NCBI RefSeq assembly: GCF_002205895.1
Contig: NZ_NJDE01000024.1
Span: forward strand, 37,712 to 101,711
Reading direction: 5' to 3'
Source: Saccharibacillus sp. O23
GTDB taxonomy: Bacteria > Bacillota > Bacilli > Paenibacillales > Paenibacillaceae
DNA length: 64,000 nt
The stretch's first letter is position 1. Each line of letters begins with the position of its first letter. The translations under genes and the position numbers were made by a program. The notes beneath the pieces are model-generated. The model was not told the DNA's origin. It ran no database searches and saw only the letters and a program-made list of their open reading frames with translations. This document shows positions 10,343 to 19,658 of the stretch, one piece after another.

Positions 10343-13300
10343 GAAGCGCGTCTTCCGGAGGAATGTCGCGCCGGATCGCTTACCGAACGCTGGCTTTTTT
10401 CTTGATTCTCGGCGTATTGCTCGGGACGGCCGAATTGACGGTGCATCGGCAGTACGCCTCGTTATCGGGAGAGCTTGAGGAACGGATCGAACATATGAAC
10501 CAGCTGCGGGAAGCGGAGCGGGCTTTTCTGGAATCGGTCTCGTATCTTCGCGCTTACGCGGCTTACGGACGGGAGGATCTGCAAGACCAGGCGATGTCGG
10601 CCCGTACGGATTACGATCGGCTGTTCGGTCAGCTTCGCGATGTCTATAAAGGCGAATCCGAGATCGGCGAATTGGAGGAGCTGAACGCGAATTTCGATAG
10701 CTACTCCATTCAGATGATGCGTTGGATCGCGACCGGGGATCGAGAGCGCATGGCCGATTTGTCGGCCTCTCAAGGAAGTTCGTTGGTGCGGCAGATGGAA
10801 ACGGAATTTTCGGATCTGGTCGATCAGCAGCGCAGCCGGATTCTGGAAGTGACGGATCATATCCGTACGTTAGGACGTCTCGTGCTGATCGTGCCCGTTC
10901 TCGCGCTGATCGCGGCGCTCGTGGCGGCTTTCCTGCTGATTCGTTATCTGAAGAAAGCTTTTATCGCGCCCGTCGTGGCCGCGGAAGCGGCGGTAGGCCG
11001 CATCGAACGCGGAGACCTCGTCGATCCGGGCGACGGCGTTCGGCGCGACGACGAGATCGGACGGCTGCTCGGCGGGATCGGACGGATGGCGGAAGGCATT
11101 CGCAGCCGCCAATCGGAGCTTGAGAACAATCTGCTTCAGATGGAAGAACAGCGCGAAGAATTGGAAGCGCAGAACGACGAGTTGGAAGCGCAGAACGAGC
11201 AAATTCTCGATCAGCGAAGCCGGTTGGAGCAGGCGCTCCAGCGTTTGACCAGCCGAGAGCGTCAGTTGGAAGCGATCAACGTGTACCAGCAGTCTTTGGT
11301 CGGGCTGACGGACTTGAACGATTTTCTGAAACGGGCGATCGGGCAGCTCTTGTTGGTTACCGAGCGCGATGCCGCCATGCTCGTCATGCGGGACGGCAAG
11401 CGCGGCGAACCTGCCGCACGCGAGAAGGGCGAGGCTTCGCGGGATTTCGGGGCGCGGGATGCGCTCCGCGGCGATTCGATTCGTTCGCGCTTCGGCGAAG
11501 AAGGATACGAAATGCTGTACAGCAGCGGGTACCCGCTGGAGGCGCTGGAGAACTTTACCGGCGAGCCGGCGGGCCCCGCGCTGCAAGCGATGTTGGCCAA
11601 TCGTCCTTTGACCCGCCGGCGTCCGGCGTCGGGCGCGGAGGTCGGCGCGCACGGAGCGTATTCGGTCGCCATCGATACGTATTATCCGGTATACAGCGGA
11701 GACGGAGAAGACCGTCCGGCCGGCTTCCTGCTGCTGACGACTTACGGGGATCGCCCCGCGCTGGCAGGGGAAGAAGAGTTGGCGGACGGCATGGTCCGCC
11801 AATTCCTCGGCGCTTTGTTCGCGCAGCTGACCCAATCGGAACGCCAGCGTCAGAGCCGCGAATTGGAACGGCTGAATCGGGAATTGGAGCAGGAGAAACG
11901 CAATCTGAGCCATCAACGCGACGCTACCCAACAGGTGATCGATTCGATCTACGAAGCGCTGGTCGTCTGCTTGCCGTCGGGCGAGATCCTGATGAGCAAC
12001 CGGGTAACGGCCGAATTGTTGGACCCGGCCTTCTCGGCGGGAGCCAACTTCGTGGAGGTCATGGAAGAAGTCAACCGGCGTTACGGCATCGAGAGCGATG
12101 CCGGAAAACGAATCCGAGCGGCGCTGGATAACGGCTTGAACGGTACCAAAGCGCGCTACACGTTCGATCCTCCCGGCCGAACGACCCGTCATTTCGAAGT
12201 CTACGTGCAGCGAATCGAAGACGTGGTCTGGGGGGACGTTCGATTGTTCGTGTTCCGCGACCGGACCGAGGAAGAAGAGAGCAATCGGCTGCGCGACGAA
12301 TTCGTCAGCGTCGTCTCTCACGAACTGCGAACGCCGCTCGCGAGCATTCTGGGATTTGCCGAAATCATGCTTCACCGCACGGTCAAACCGGAACGGGCGC
12401 AGAAATATCTCAGCACGATTCACGGCGAGGCGACGCGTTTGTCGGGATTGATCGGCGATTTCCTCGATCTCCAGCGGATCGAAGCCGGCAAGCAGACTTA
12501 CCGGATGCTGCCGATCGATCTCAAGGCGCTGACGCGGGACGTGGCGGCTCAGTGGGACGGACGTTCGGGCCACGCCGTTCGCCTGCATCTGCCGCAAGAA
12601 GTCTGCGCGGCACGCAGCGACGGCGATCGCTTGAAGCAGGTGCTGCATAACCTGCTCAGCAACGCGATCAAATATTCGCCGGGCCGGGAGTTCGTCGACT
12701 GTTCGATCCGATACGAGCCGGCCGACGAACAGAGCGGCGGTTCGCAGCCGGAGTCCGCTTCGGGGGATTCGGCCGCCGACGCCGGACGCTGGATCGTCGA
12801 AGTCCGAGATTACGGGCTGGGAATTCCCGAAGAAGCCAAGCCGAAGCTGTTCGGCAAGTTCTATCGGGTAGACAATTCCGACAGGCGGCAGATCGGAGGC
12901 ACGGGACTTGGACTTGCGATCGTCAAGGAGATGGTCGAAGCGCTCGGCGGCGAAATCTCGTTCGATTCCGAGCTCGGCGAAGGCAGCACGTTCCGGTTCT
13001 CGCTGCCGGAGCTGCATTTGCCGTCGCCGGCCGGAACCGTACTGGTATTGGAAGACGATGCCAGCTTGGGGCGGTTGGTCGAAGATTCGTTCGTCGGGGA
13101 AGGGTTGCGCGTGTGCCGATTCGACGAGGCGGAGAGCGCGCTGCTCGCTCTGGAAGCCGCGAAAGAGCAGGGAACGCCTCTGCTGTGCATCGTCGATCTG
13201 TCTTTGGCCGGCGACCTGAACGGATGGGACTTCATCCGCCGGCTCGCGGCGGACGGAAATCTTCGTCAGGTTCCCGTCATCGTCTCGTCGGCGCTCGACC

Positions 13301-13539
13301 CGCCGGCCGATTACGCGGAAAGCGAAGCAGAGAAGTACCTGCGCAAGCCGTTCAGCGTGCGCGAACTGCTCGAAGTGGGCCTGCGGTTGACCGAGAAACC
13401 GACCGAGGCTTTGTCGCTTGCGCTCCCCGTGCCGAGCGAATCGTTGGCAAGAGCCGCGCTTCGAACGAACGGACTGGATGCGCAGCAGATCGAAGTAAGA
13501 CCGGACTTCGCGATTATAGAAGTCCGAACGGACGAGTAG
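10339..13539 (+). CDS. Hybrid sensor histidine kinase with C-terminal receiver
   Basis: A 1066-residue membrane kinase. Helix 1 (about 17-35) and helix 2 (about 176-200) flank an extracytoplasmic helical sensor domain of about 140 residues of the CHASE3/four-helix-bundle kind. A HAMP region and coiled coil rich in ELEAQN repeats follow, then a GAF-like region (310-490), a second coiled coil and a PAS-like region (530-640). The HisKA motif SHELRTP carries His661. The ATPase boxes are NLLSNAIKYSP, DYGLGIP and GGTGLGLAIV. The C-terminal receiver has its phosphoacceptor at Asp953 (IVDLSL) and Lys in YLRKPFS. It probably feeds the CheY-like and Hpt proteins encoded on either side. Its TAG stop lies within the left arm of a 12-bp inverted repeat. 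Confidence 0.92.
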   Translation: MRSASSGGMSRRIAYRTLAFFLILGVLLGTAELTVHRQYASLSGELEERIEHMNQLREAERAFLESVSYLRAYAAYGREDLQDQAMSARTDYDRLFGQLRDVYKGESEIGELEELNANFDSYSIQMMRWIATGDRERMADLSASQGSSLVRQMETEFSDLVDQQRSRILEVTDHIRTLGRLVLIVPVLALIAALVAAFLLIRYLKKAFIAPVVAAEAAVGRIERGDLVDPGDGVRRDDEIGRLLGGIGRMAEGIRSRQSELENNLLQMEEQREELEAQNDELEAQNEQILDQRSRLEQALQRLTSRERQLEAINVYQQSLVGLTDLNDFLKRAIGQLLLVTERDAAMLVMRDGKRGEPAAREKGEASRDFGARDALRGDSIRSRFGEEGYEMLYSSGYPLEALENFTGEPAGPALQAMLANRPLTRRRPASGAEVGAHGAYSVAIDTYYPVYSGDGEDRPAGFLLLTTYGDRPALAGEEELADGMVRQFLGALFAQLTQSERQRQSRELERLNRELEQEKRNLSHQRDATQQVIDSIYEALVVCLPSGEILMSNRVTAELLDPAFSAGANFVEVMEEVNRRYGIESDAGKRIRAALDNGLNGTKARYTFDPPGRTTRHFEVYVQRIEDVVWGDVRLFVFRDRTEEEESNRLRDEFVSVVSHELRTPLASILGFAEIMLHRTVKPERAQKYLSTIHGEATRLSGLIGDFLDLQRIEAGKQTYRMLPIDLKALTRDVAAQWDGRSGHAVRLHLPQEVCAARSDGDRLKQVLHNLLSNAIKYSPGREFVDCSIRYEPADEQSGGSQPESASGDSAADAGRWIVEVRDYGLGIPEEAKPKLFGKFYRVDNSDRRQIGGTGLGLAIVKEMVEALGGEISFDSELGEGSTFRFSLPELHLPSPAGTVLVLEDDASLGRLVEDSFVGEGLRVCRFDEAESALLALEAAKEQGTPLLCIVDLSLAGDLNGWDFIRRLAADGNLRQVPVIVSSALDPPADYAESEAEKYLRKPFSVRELLEVGLRLTEKPTEALSLALPVPSESLARAALRTNGLDAQQIEVRPDFAIIEVRTDE

Positions 13540-13645
13540 TACTCTGTACCAAGCAAAGGTAAGGTTACGCTCGTCCAAAACGCGCTAGACCCGTGCGCAT
13601 TTCGTCCAAACGTAAGCCTATTATTTGACCTGATACAGAGTACTA
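13537..13645. repeat. 109-bp element bounded by 12-bp perfect inverted repeats
   Basis: TAGTACTCTGTA at 13537-13548 is the exact reverse complement of TACAGAGTACTA at 13634-13645. The interior holds further complementary pieces (TTACG near 13563 with CGTAA near 13611, AGGT with ACCT) and two TCGTCCAAA copies, so the whole can fold into a long hairpin. The left arm contains the stop codon of the kinase; the right arm runs into the AGGGAGG ribosome binding site of the next gene. It is the only sizeable gap in an otherwise overlapping operon. It may be a small MITE-like insertion or a translation-control hairpin. Confidence 0.6.
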
Positions 13646-13657
13646 GGGAGGACCCTT

Positions 13658-15544
13658 ATGAATAAATACCAGAAGATGTTTATCGACCAGACGGGAGAAA
13701 ATCTGGAGCGCATTTTGCGTCCCGGCGTTCGGACGGACGAGCGGACGGTATATCGCATGATCCATTCGATCAAAGGCACGTCGGGAACGATCGATCTGCA
13801 TGAATGGTATCAAGCTTCCCTGAGATTGTTGGAGCGATTCGACGAACACGGCGATCGCGTTTTCGCGGGGGAAGACTTACACCGGGAGCTGCATGAATTC
13901 GAGGTACTGTTGGAGAAGGCCAGGCAAGAGCGCGCTCGGGAAGACGGGGGATTGCTGCCGCTTCGCGCCGACCGTCCGGATACCAGTCCTGCCGCCGGAA
14001 CGGCCGCTTCGAAGCCGGATACGGCGGCAGGAACGGACGAAGAGCGCCGGCCGGCCGTCAGCCTGCGCGAATCGTTGAGCAGGCGCCTCGGAGCGTCGGA
14101 TCGTCCGCAGACGCCGAGCGATGGAGAAGCGGCTGCCGCTTCGTCCGCTGCCGCTGCGCCTGCGGCGCAGCCGGGATCGGCAGGCGGCGCCGCTCAGGTC
14201 GGCGGGACCCGCCCCGATCTCGCGGCGCCTGATGCGAATCCGATGAATCCGAGAACGGAGAGTTCGGAATCCGAAGGCACCGTGCTGCTGCTCGACGACG
14301 ATGTCGGGCTGCTCGCGTGGCTCAAAGACGTGCTGGAAGAACGAGGATTTACCGTGCTGGCGACGCCCCGCTTCGACAAAGCGGTCGAATGGTTCTACGA
14401 AAGACTGCCGGATTGCGCGGTGTTGGACGTGTTGATGCCGGAACAGAGCGGCTTCGATCTGATGGAGCGTATCCGCGAATTGTGCGACCGTTACATGATT
14501 CCGGTCGCGTTGATGACGGGCAAGACCGACAGCGCGACCCGCATTCGCGCTTACGAGAGCGGCGTCGACGATTTTCTGACCAAGCCGGTGAATCCCGACG
14601 AATTCGTCGTGCGGATTCGCCGTTTGATCCGCCGCCGCCGCCGGCTTACCGGACAGCTGCTGCTCGATCAGACGACGGGCGCTTACGGCATGCCTTTTCT
14701 GGAGCGCGAATTGTCCCGGCAGATCGAACTTCTGGACGGTCGGGAAGAGAAGCTTGCGGTCGCGGCGGTCCAACTGGACGGCCTGCGGCGCCTCAACGAG
14801 CGCACGGGCTATCGCAAAGGAGACCGGCTGCTGAAGACTTTCTCGGACGAAGTGCGCAAGCGGCTGCGTCCGCAGGATATTTGGGCGCGCGACCGGGCCA
14901 ATCAATTTTTCCTTCTTCAGCCTGGAATCGATCAGGCGCGAAGCAGGGCGTGGTTGAGCGGAATTCTGGAAAATCCGGAACTGCGGGCCGCGCTCGATGC
15001 CGAAGACGTAAGCTGCGTGTACGGCGTAACGGACGCCGGGCCCGGCATGTCCCGGCAGCAGGTGCTGGCCGGGGCGGTCCGCTCGATCGCCGGCGCAAGA
15101 AGAGCAGCCGAAACGGCAGAAGCGCCGGTTTCCGAGGCTTCGCGTCAACTCCGGCTGGCGATCGTGGACGACGACCCGTTGATTCGCAGCATTTTGGAGA
15201 ACCAGCTTCAGAGTCTGGAAGAAGAATACGAGTTGGAGATCCGTTCTTTCGCGGACGGCGAAGAGTTCTTGAGCGATCCTTGGCATACGGGGGGAGCCCG
15301 ATATCTGCTCATCCTTGATCGGATGATGCCGAGAATGAACGGAATGGAAGTGCTGACGCGACTTCACGGCGGCGGGTACGAATCGATCTATACGGTGCTG
15401 ATGCTGACCGGCGTCGGCGACGAACGAGGAATCGCGGAAGCGATGCGAGCGGGTACCGACGATTATATGACCAAACCTTTCAGTCTGGTCGAACTCGAAG
15501 CGCGGGTTCGCCGCCTGCTCGGAAAGGCGGGCGGCCCGACATGA
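13658..15544 (+). CDS. Hpt-REC-degenerate GGDEF-REC signalling protein
   Basis: A 628-residue cytosolic hub protein. Residues 1-85 form an Hpt domain with phosphoacceptor His36 in MIHSIKGTSG. A Pro/Ala-rich linker follows. Receiver 1 (about 208-325) has DDD, AVLDVLMPE and TKPV. A GGDEF-fold domain (about 330-470) comes next. Receiver 2 (about 500-620) has VDDDP, LILDRMMPR and TKPFS. In the GGDEF domain the active-site motif is RANQF (residues 413-417), so it should not make c-di-GMP. The inhibitory-site motif RPQD (404-407) is kept exactly five residues before it. This pattern is typical of c-di-GMP receptors such as B. subtilis YdaK. It overlaps the next gene by 4 bases. Confidence 0.88.
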   Translation: MNKYQKMFIDQTGENLERILRPGVRTDERTVYRMIHSIKGTSGTIDLHEWYQASLRLLERFDEHGDRVFAGEDLHRELHEFEVLLEKARQERAREDGGLLPLRADRPDTSPAAGTAASKPDTAAGTDEERRPAVSLRESLSRRLGASDRPQTPSDGEAAAASSAAAAPAAQPGSAGGAAQVGGTRPDLAAPDANPMNPRTESSESEGTVLLLDDDVGLLAWLKDVLEERGFTVLATPRFDKAVEWFYERLPDCAVLDVLMPEQSGFDLMERIRELCDRYMIPVALMTGKTDSATRIRAYESGVDDFLTKPVNPDEFVVRIRRLIRRRRRLTGQLLLDQTTGAYGMPFLERELSRQIELLDGREEKLAVAAVQLDGLRRLNERTGYRKGDRLLKTFSDEVRKRLRPQDIWARDRANQFFLLQPGIDQARSRAWLSGILENPELRAALDAEDVSCVYGVTDAGPGMSRQQVLAGAVRSIAGARRAAETAEAPVSEASRQLRLAIVDDDPLIRSILENQLQSLEEEYELEIRSFADGEEFLSDPWHTGGARYLLILDRMMPRMNGMEVLTRLHGGGYESIYTVLMLTGVGDERGIAEAMRAGTDDYMTKPFSLVELEARVRRLLGKAGGPT

Positions 15545-16641
15545 GTGACGCCGGTATGGCTCGCCTGCTCGCGACGGCAGCCGCGGTCTTGATCCTGCTG
15601 ATCGCGCTCATCTTGTTCTATCTGGTCGAACGCAAGCTTCTGCGCGCCCGCTATCGGCAGGAAGTGGCTCAAGCGGTCGAATGGTTCGCGCTGCCGGATT
15701 CGCCGCTGTCGGATTATCTCGGCAGCGGCGAACGGACCCGACGGCTGCAAGCTTCGGGCGACGGGCTGCGCCGGGAAGCGCTGGAAGAAGCGCTGTTGAA
15801 GCGCCTGACGGTCAGCGCTTCGCAGACCGAACGCGAACGGATCTATGCGTTCGCGGCGGACTATTTCGGCGAAGAGTACGAAGGTTTGTTGAACAAGCGC
15901 CGTTGGAGCGATCGGATGAACGTGCTGCTGCACATCGAGAAATTCAAGATGTCCGGAGCCAAAGATTCGCTTCTGCGCAGGCTTGAGCGGCTTCCGGAAA
16001 GCCCCAAGCACGACGACGAGCGTTTTCTGCTGATTCGTACGCTGGCATCTCTGCATGCGGAAGAAGCGCTCGACTATCTGGAAGTCGCGTCGCGAAGGTT
16101 CTCCGAACTTCAGCTGCTGCAGATGCTGCGTCCGCTGGACGGAGAGATGCTGGAACGGTTGCTGCGCGATTTCGATCGACTTCCGATCCGGATTCGCCGC
16201 TGCTTGCTGGACACGCTGAGAATCGGCAACGTGCGTACGACCGAAGTCTTGGCGCTGTTCGAGCGCTGCATCCGTTCGGAAGACCGCGAGACGCGGATCC
16301 GGGCATTCAAGGCGTTGGCGAATTTCGGCTATATGACCGAGGAAGCCGCCGATTGGCTGGAGTCTTCGATGGCCCGAAGCGCGGAATTCGAATGGCCCGA
16401 GCGCCTGATGCATGCCCGTTTGGCCGGAGCGGTACGCGAAGAACGATTCGCTCCGCATCTCGAACGCCTGATGGCGGACCCTTCTTACGAAGTGCGCCGC
16501 GAAGCGGCTTCTGCCTTGGCGCAGTATCGCGGCGGCATGGATCGGATCGCCGGAATCGCGAAGGAACATCCGGACCGCTTCGCGCGGGACATGGCGGTGG
16601 AAACGCTGGAAAGGAGGGCATATGAGCGGAACGTGGGTTGA
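15541..16641 (+). CDS. Membrane-anchored HEAT-repeat protein
   Basis: A 366-residue protein with one N-terminal membrane helix (about 9-28) followed by KLLRARYR, so the bulk is cytoplasmic. The remainder is entirely helical, with repeating 30-40 residue blocks of Leu/Ala/Arg pattern (for example RIRAFKALANFGY and YEVRREAASALAQYR) of the HEAT/PBS-lyase repeat kind. Such solenoids bind partner proteins. Its position between the c-di-GMP-receptor-like hub and the glycan synthase, with coding overlaps on both sides, suggests it couples signal state to the synthase at the membrane; that is inference. No catalytic motif is visible. Confidence 0.8.
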   Translation: MSDAGMARLLATAAAVLILLIALILFYLVERKLLRARYRQEVAQAVEWFALPDSPLSDYLGSGERTRRLQASGDGLRREALEEALLKRLTVSASQTERERIYAFAADYFGEEYEGLLNKRRWSDRMNVLLHIEKFKMSGAKDSLLRRLERLPESPKHDDERFLLIRTLASLHAEEALDYLEVASRRFSELQLLQMLRPLDGEMLERLLRDFDRLPIRIRRCLLDTLRIGNVRTTEVLALFERCIRSEDRETRIRAFKALANFGYMTEEAADWLESSMARSAEFEWPERLMHARLAGAVREERFAPHLERLMADPSYEVRREAASALAQYRGGMDRIAGIAKEHPDRFARDMAVETLERRAYERNVG

Positions 16642-19441
16642 CGCATTGGTGGAAATCCACCGTGTTTTCGGCATAGTCATCATCGTCTACGTGGCGATGT
16701 CGGCTGCCGTATACTTATTCTTGACCGCTGCCGCAGCGTTCAGCTTATGGCGCGACCGGGACTTGAGCGAGATTCAATACAGCGCCGTGCTGGAGACGGA
16801 ACTTGTTCCGCCGCTCAGCATTATCGTGCCTGCCTACAACGAAGAGATCAATATCGTCGGCAGCGTACGCTCCCTTCTGAGCATCAACTACAAGCAGTTC
16901 GAGATCGTCGTCGTCAACGACGGGTCCAAAGACAAGACGGTAGACATCATGCTGCAGGAGTTCGACATGACGGAAGTGAAAGGGCGGGTGCCTTTTTCCG
17001 GACTCAAAAAAGAAACCAAACCGATCCGCGCCGTGTACCGTTCGCTGCGCCATCCCAATCTGGTTCTGGTCGACAAAGAAAACGGCGGCAAAGCCGACGC
17101 GCTCAACGTGGGGATCAACGTCTGCCGTTATCCGTATTTCGTTTCGCTCGACGGCGATACGGTGCTCGATACGGACGCGTTTATCAAAGTCGTCAAACCG
17201 ATCATGGATGCGCGTCCCGGCGAAGAGATCGTGGCGACCGGCGGCAGCGTCGGAATCGCCAACGGAAGCACCGTGGACAGCGGCTACCTGAACAGCGCCA
17301 GCGTCCGCTTGTCGAACAAACCGCTGGTCGTGATGCAGGTCGTGGAGTATCTGCGGGCCTTCCTGATGGGGAGAATCGGTCTCAGCCGCTACAACATGCT
17401 GCTGCTCGTCTCGGGCGCGTTCGGCGTGTTCAAGAAGAGTTGGGTCGTCGAAGCCGGCGGTTACGAGACGGGAACGATCGGCGAAGACATGGAGCTGACG
17501 GTGCGCCTGCACGAGCTGATCCGCCGCAAGAAAAGCAAAGCGAGAATCGTCTACGTGCCCGAGCCGGTCTGCTGGACGGAAGCGCCCGAGAGCCTGACGA
17601 TCTTGAAAAGGCAGCGGACGAGATGGCATCGGGGCTTGTACGAGAGCCTGCGGTCGCACAAAAACATGATTTTGAATCCCCGGTACGGACGGGTGGGACT
17701 GGGTTCGATGCCCTTCTTCTTGTTCATCGAGCTGCTCGGGCCGTTGGTGGAATTGTTGGGATACGCCACGGTCCTGCTGGGATTTTTCCTCGACCGGATC
17801 AACGTGGAGATCTCGCTGATGCTGGCGCTCGTCATGCTGCTGTTCGGTTCGCTGATGTCCACGATGAGCGTTCTGTTCGAAGAATGGCGGTTCCATAACT
17901 ACAATCGGATCTCGGATACGTTCCGGCTGTTCTTCTACGCGCTGTCCGAATCGTTCTGGTATCGTCCGCTCATGACATGGTGGCGGACGGTCGGCTTGTT
18001 CCAAGCGATTCGCGGCAAAAAGCACGGCTGGGGCGAAATGACCCGCGTCAACGTGCTGGGCGCGAACAAAAAGCCGGCGATCGGTCCGGGCGCAAGCCCG
18101 ATCGCCGTTCCCGCGGAAGTCGTGTCGGCGCAGCCGGAGAACCCGGCCGAGCAAACCGCGGAAAGCGAAAAAAAAGCGGCGGCTCCGACGGCCGAAACGC
18201 CGCAGCTTCCGCTTAAAGCTCCGGCCAAAGCCAAAAAGCCCGTTCCGCGTTTCTGGGCCGGACTTGCCGCTTCGATGCTGCTTCTCTTGACGCCTTGGAT
18301 CGTCTGGGAAGCTTCTCCGGCCAAAACGCTGTCGATCGCCGTGCTGGACAAGACGGTCAACGACGACGGCTACCGCGAGCACAAAGGATTGTTTTGGATC
18401 TTGAATCAACAGAAATACCGGATGCCCGGCGGCGGCAAATATTTGTACGACCGCGATTATTACGGATACGATCCGGCCGTGATGGGCGAACGTCCGGAGG
18501 AACGAACGATGGCTAACCTCAGCCCGGACACGCAGTTGATCTATGTCGCGGACACCTACGGCCCGGCCGAGACCGGCATCGCGGACGATCCCGATGCCGG
18601 AGTTCCGACCAACGCGGGCGGACAGGAACCGACGGCGCGGCAGGGCGGCATGAAGACGCTCGACGTCAACGTGTTGGAAACGGCCGCTTCGCGCGGCTCG
18701 ATGCTGGTGGCGGAGTTCAATTCCGTGGCCGCGCCGACCGAAGAGCCGGTGCGCAACCGCGCGGGCGCGCTGCTCGGTATGAAATGGACCGGCTGGACGG
18801 CCAGATATTTCCCGAACTTGGCGCAGGGCGGGGAGATTCCCGACTGGGTTCCGAGCCGCTACCGCGAGATTACCGGGCAGACTTGGGATTATACGGGAGG
18901 CGGATTCTTGTTCGTTCACGAATCGGGCGACGTGTTCGTGCTGCGCGACGGCGAAGAGTCCGACGGAGGCGCGCGGATCTCGTTCACGGAAGCCGGACGC
19001 GAACGCTTCGGCCTCGACGCGAAGACTCGATATAATTATTGGTTCGATATCGTGACGGCGTCGGGCGGCAGCGAGGTGTTGGCGGAATACGATCTGCCGC
19101 TGACGGCCAACGGCCGCGCGGTGCTTGCCGAGCGAGGCGTGCCCGAGCAGTTCCCGGCCGTTATTCGCCGGGAAGCCTCGGCGGAAGCGGCAGAGGCTTC
19201 GCTACCGTTCGGGGCGACCGCTTCGCCTGCGGCCGGGCAGGTCAGCTACTATTTCGCCGGAGACTACGCCGACCGTACCAGTTATCCGTTTTGGCGGCGT
19301 TACGCCGGTTGGCCGACGTTCAAGAGCTGGTTCACGCTCGATACGCGCAACAGCGAAGATGCTTTCTATTGGCATGTCTATGTGCCGATGATGGATAAAG
19401 TCTTAGCCGAAGCGGCCGATCTCAAGGTCGAGGCGGAGTAG
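16622..19441 (+). CDS. GT2 processive glycan synthase with extracellular C-terminal domain
   Basis: A 939-residue membrane glycosyltransferase. One helix (about 12-40) precedes a family 2 catalytic domain (about 60-340) with IVPAYNEE, the nucleotide-sugar DGD at residues 177-179, GEDMELT holding the catalytic Asp, and the processive-enzyme motif QRTRW at 331-335. Two to four helices follow (about 355-440). After a charged Ala/Pro linker there is a further helix (about 545-562) and about 375 residues that must face outside; I do not recognise this domain. The motif set is that of cellulose, hyaluronan and poly-N-acetylglucosamine synthases; the product here is unknown. The start lies 20 bases inside the previous gene with GGAGG upstream. 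It is the last gene of the operon. Confidence 0.88.
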   Translation: MSGTWVDALVEIHRVFGIVIIVYVAMSAAVYLFLTAAAAFSLWRDRDLSEIQYSAVLETELVPPLSIIVPAYNEEINIVGSVRSLLSINYKQFEIVVVNDGSKDKTVDIMLQEFDMTEVKGRVPFSGLKKETKPIRAVYRSLRHPNLVLVDKENGGKADALNVGINVCRYPYFVSLDGDTVLDTDAFIKVVKPIMDARPGEEIVATGGSVGIANGSTVDSGYLNSASVRLSNKPLVVMQVVEYLRAFLMGRIGLSRYNMLLLVSGAFGVFKKSWVVEAGGYETGTIGEDMELTVRLHELIRRKKSKARIVYVPEPVCWTEAPESLTILKRQRTRWHRGLYESLRSHKNMILNPRYGRVGLGSMPFFLFIELLGPLVELLGYATVLLGFFLDRINVEISLMLALVMLLFGSLMSTMSVLFEEWRFHNYNRISDTFRLFFYALSESFWYRPLMTWWRTVGLFQAIRGKKHGWGEMTRVNVLGANKKPAIGPGASPIAVPAEVVSAQPENPAEQTAESEKKAAAPTAETPQLPLKAPAKAKKPVPRFWAGLAASMLLLLTPWIVWEASPAKTLSIAVLDKTVNDDGYREHKGLFWILNQQKYRMPGGGKYLYDRDYYGYDPAVMGERPEERTMANLSPDTQLIYVADTYGPAETGIADDPDAGVPTNAGGQEPTARQGGMKTLDVNVLETAASRGSMLVAEFNSVAAPTEEPVRNRAGALLGMKWTGWTARYFPNLAQGGEIPDWVPSRYREITGQTWDYTGGGFLFVHESGDVFVLRDGEESDGGARISFTEAGRERFGLDAKTRYNYWFDIVTASGGSEVLAEYDLPLTANGRAVLAERGVPEQFPAVIRREASAEAAEASLPFGATASPAAGQVSYYFAGDYADRTSYPFWRRYAGWPTFKSWFTLDTRNSEDAFYWHVYVPMMDKVLAEAADLKVEAE

Positions 19442-19594
19442 GTTGGTTATGGTAAGGCCGCCCCGCGTCCGCAAGGCACGGGTGCGCGAGCCTTTTAATA
19501 CAGGTAATTTCCAAACGAATATCGAAAAAGACATTCTTTTTTGCGTTTTTCCGTCAACGCGTAAAAGTTCGTCCTCGTTTTGGTAAAATAGGGA

Positions 19595-19623
19595 TTCACA
19601 AAACGGCGAAAGGCCCTTATAAT
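19595..19623 (+). promoter_or_regulatory. Strong sigma-A promoter ahead of the GH65 gene
   Basis: TTCACA at 19595-19600 and a perfect TATAAT at 19618-19623 are separated by 17 bases. An extended -10-like TGGTAAAAT lies just upstream near 19581. Transcription would start near 19630, about 180 bases before the gene. Confidence 0.75.
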
Positions 19624-19658
19624 GCAAGTGTAAGCCCTTTCAATACAACCCTGACTTG

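Noticed and set aside
10870..13578. 902-residue minus-strand frame opposite the hybrid kinase
   Set aside because: Shadow frame over HisKA/HATPase coding sequence, with no ribosome binding site.
14700..14960. Active diguanylate cyclase in the Hpt-REC hub protein
   Set aside because: The GG(D/E)EF site is RANQF, so catalysis is not expected.
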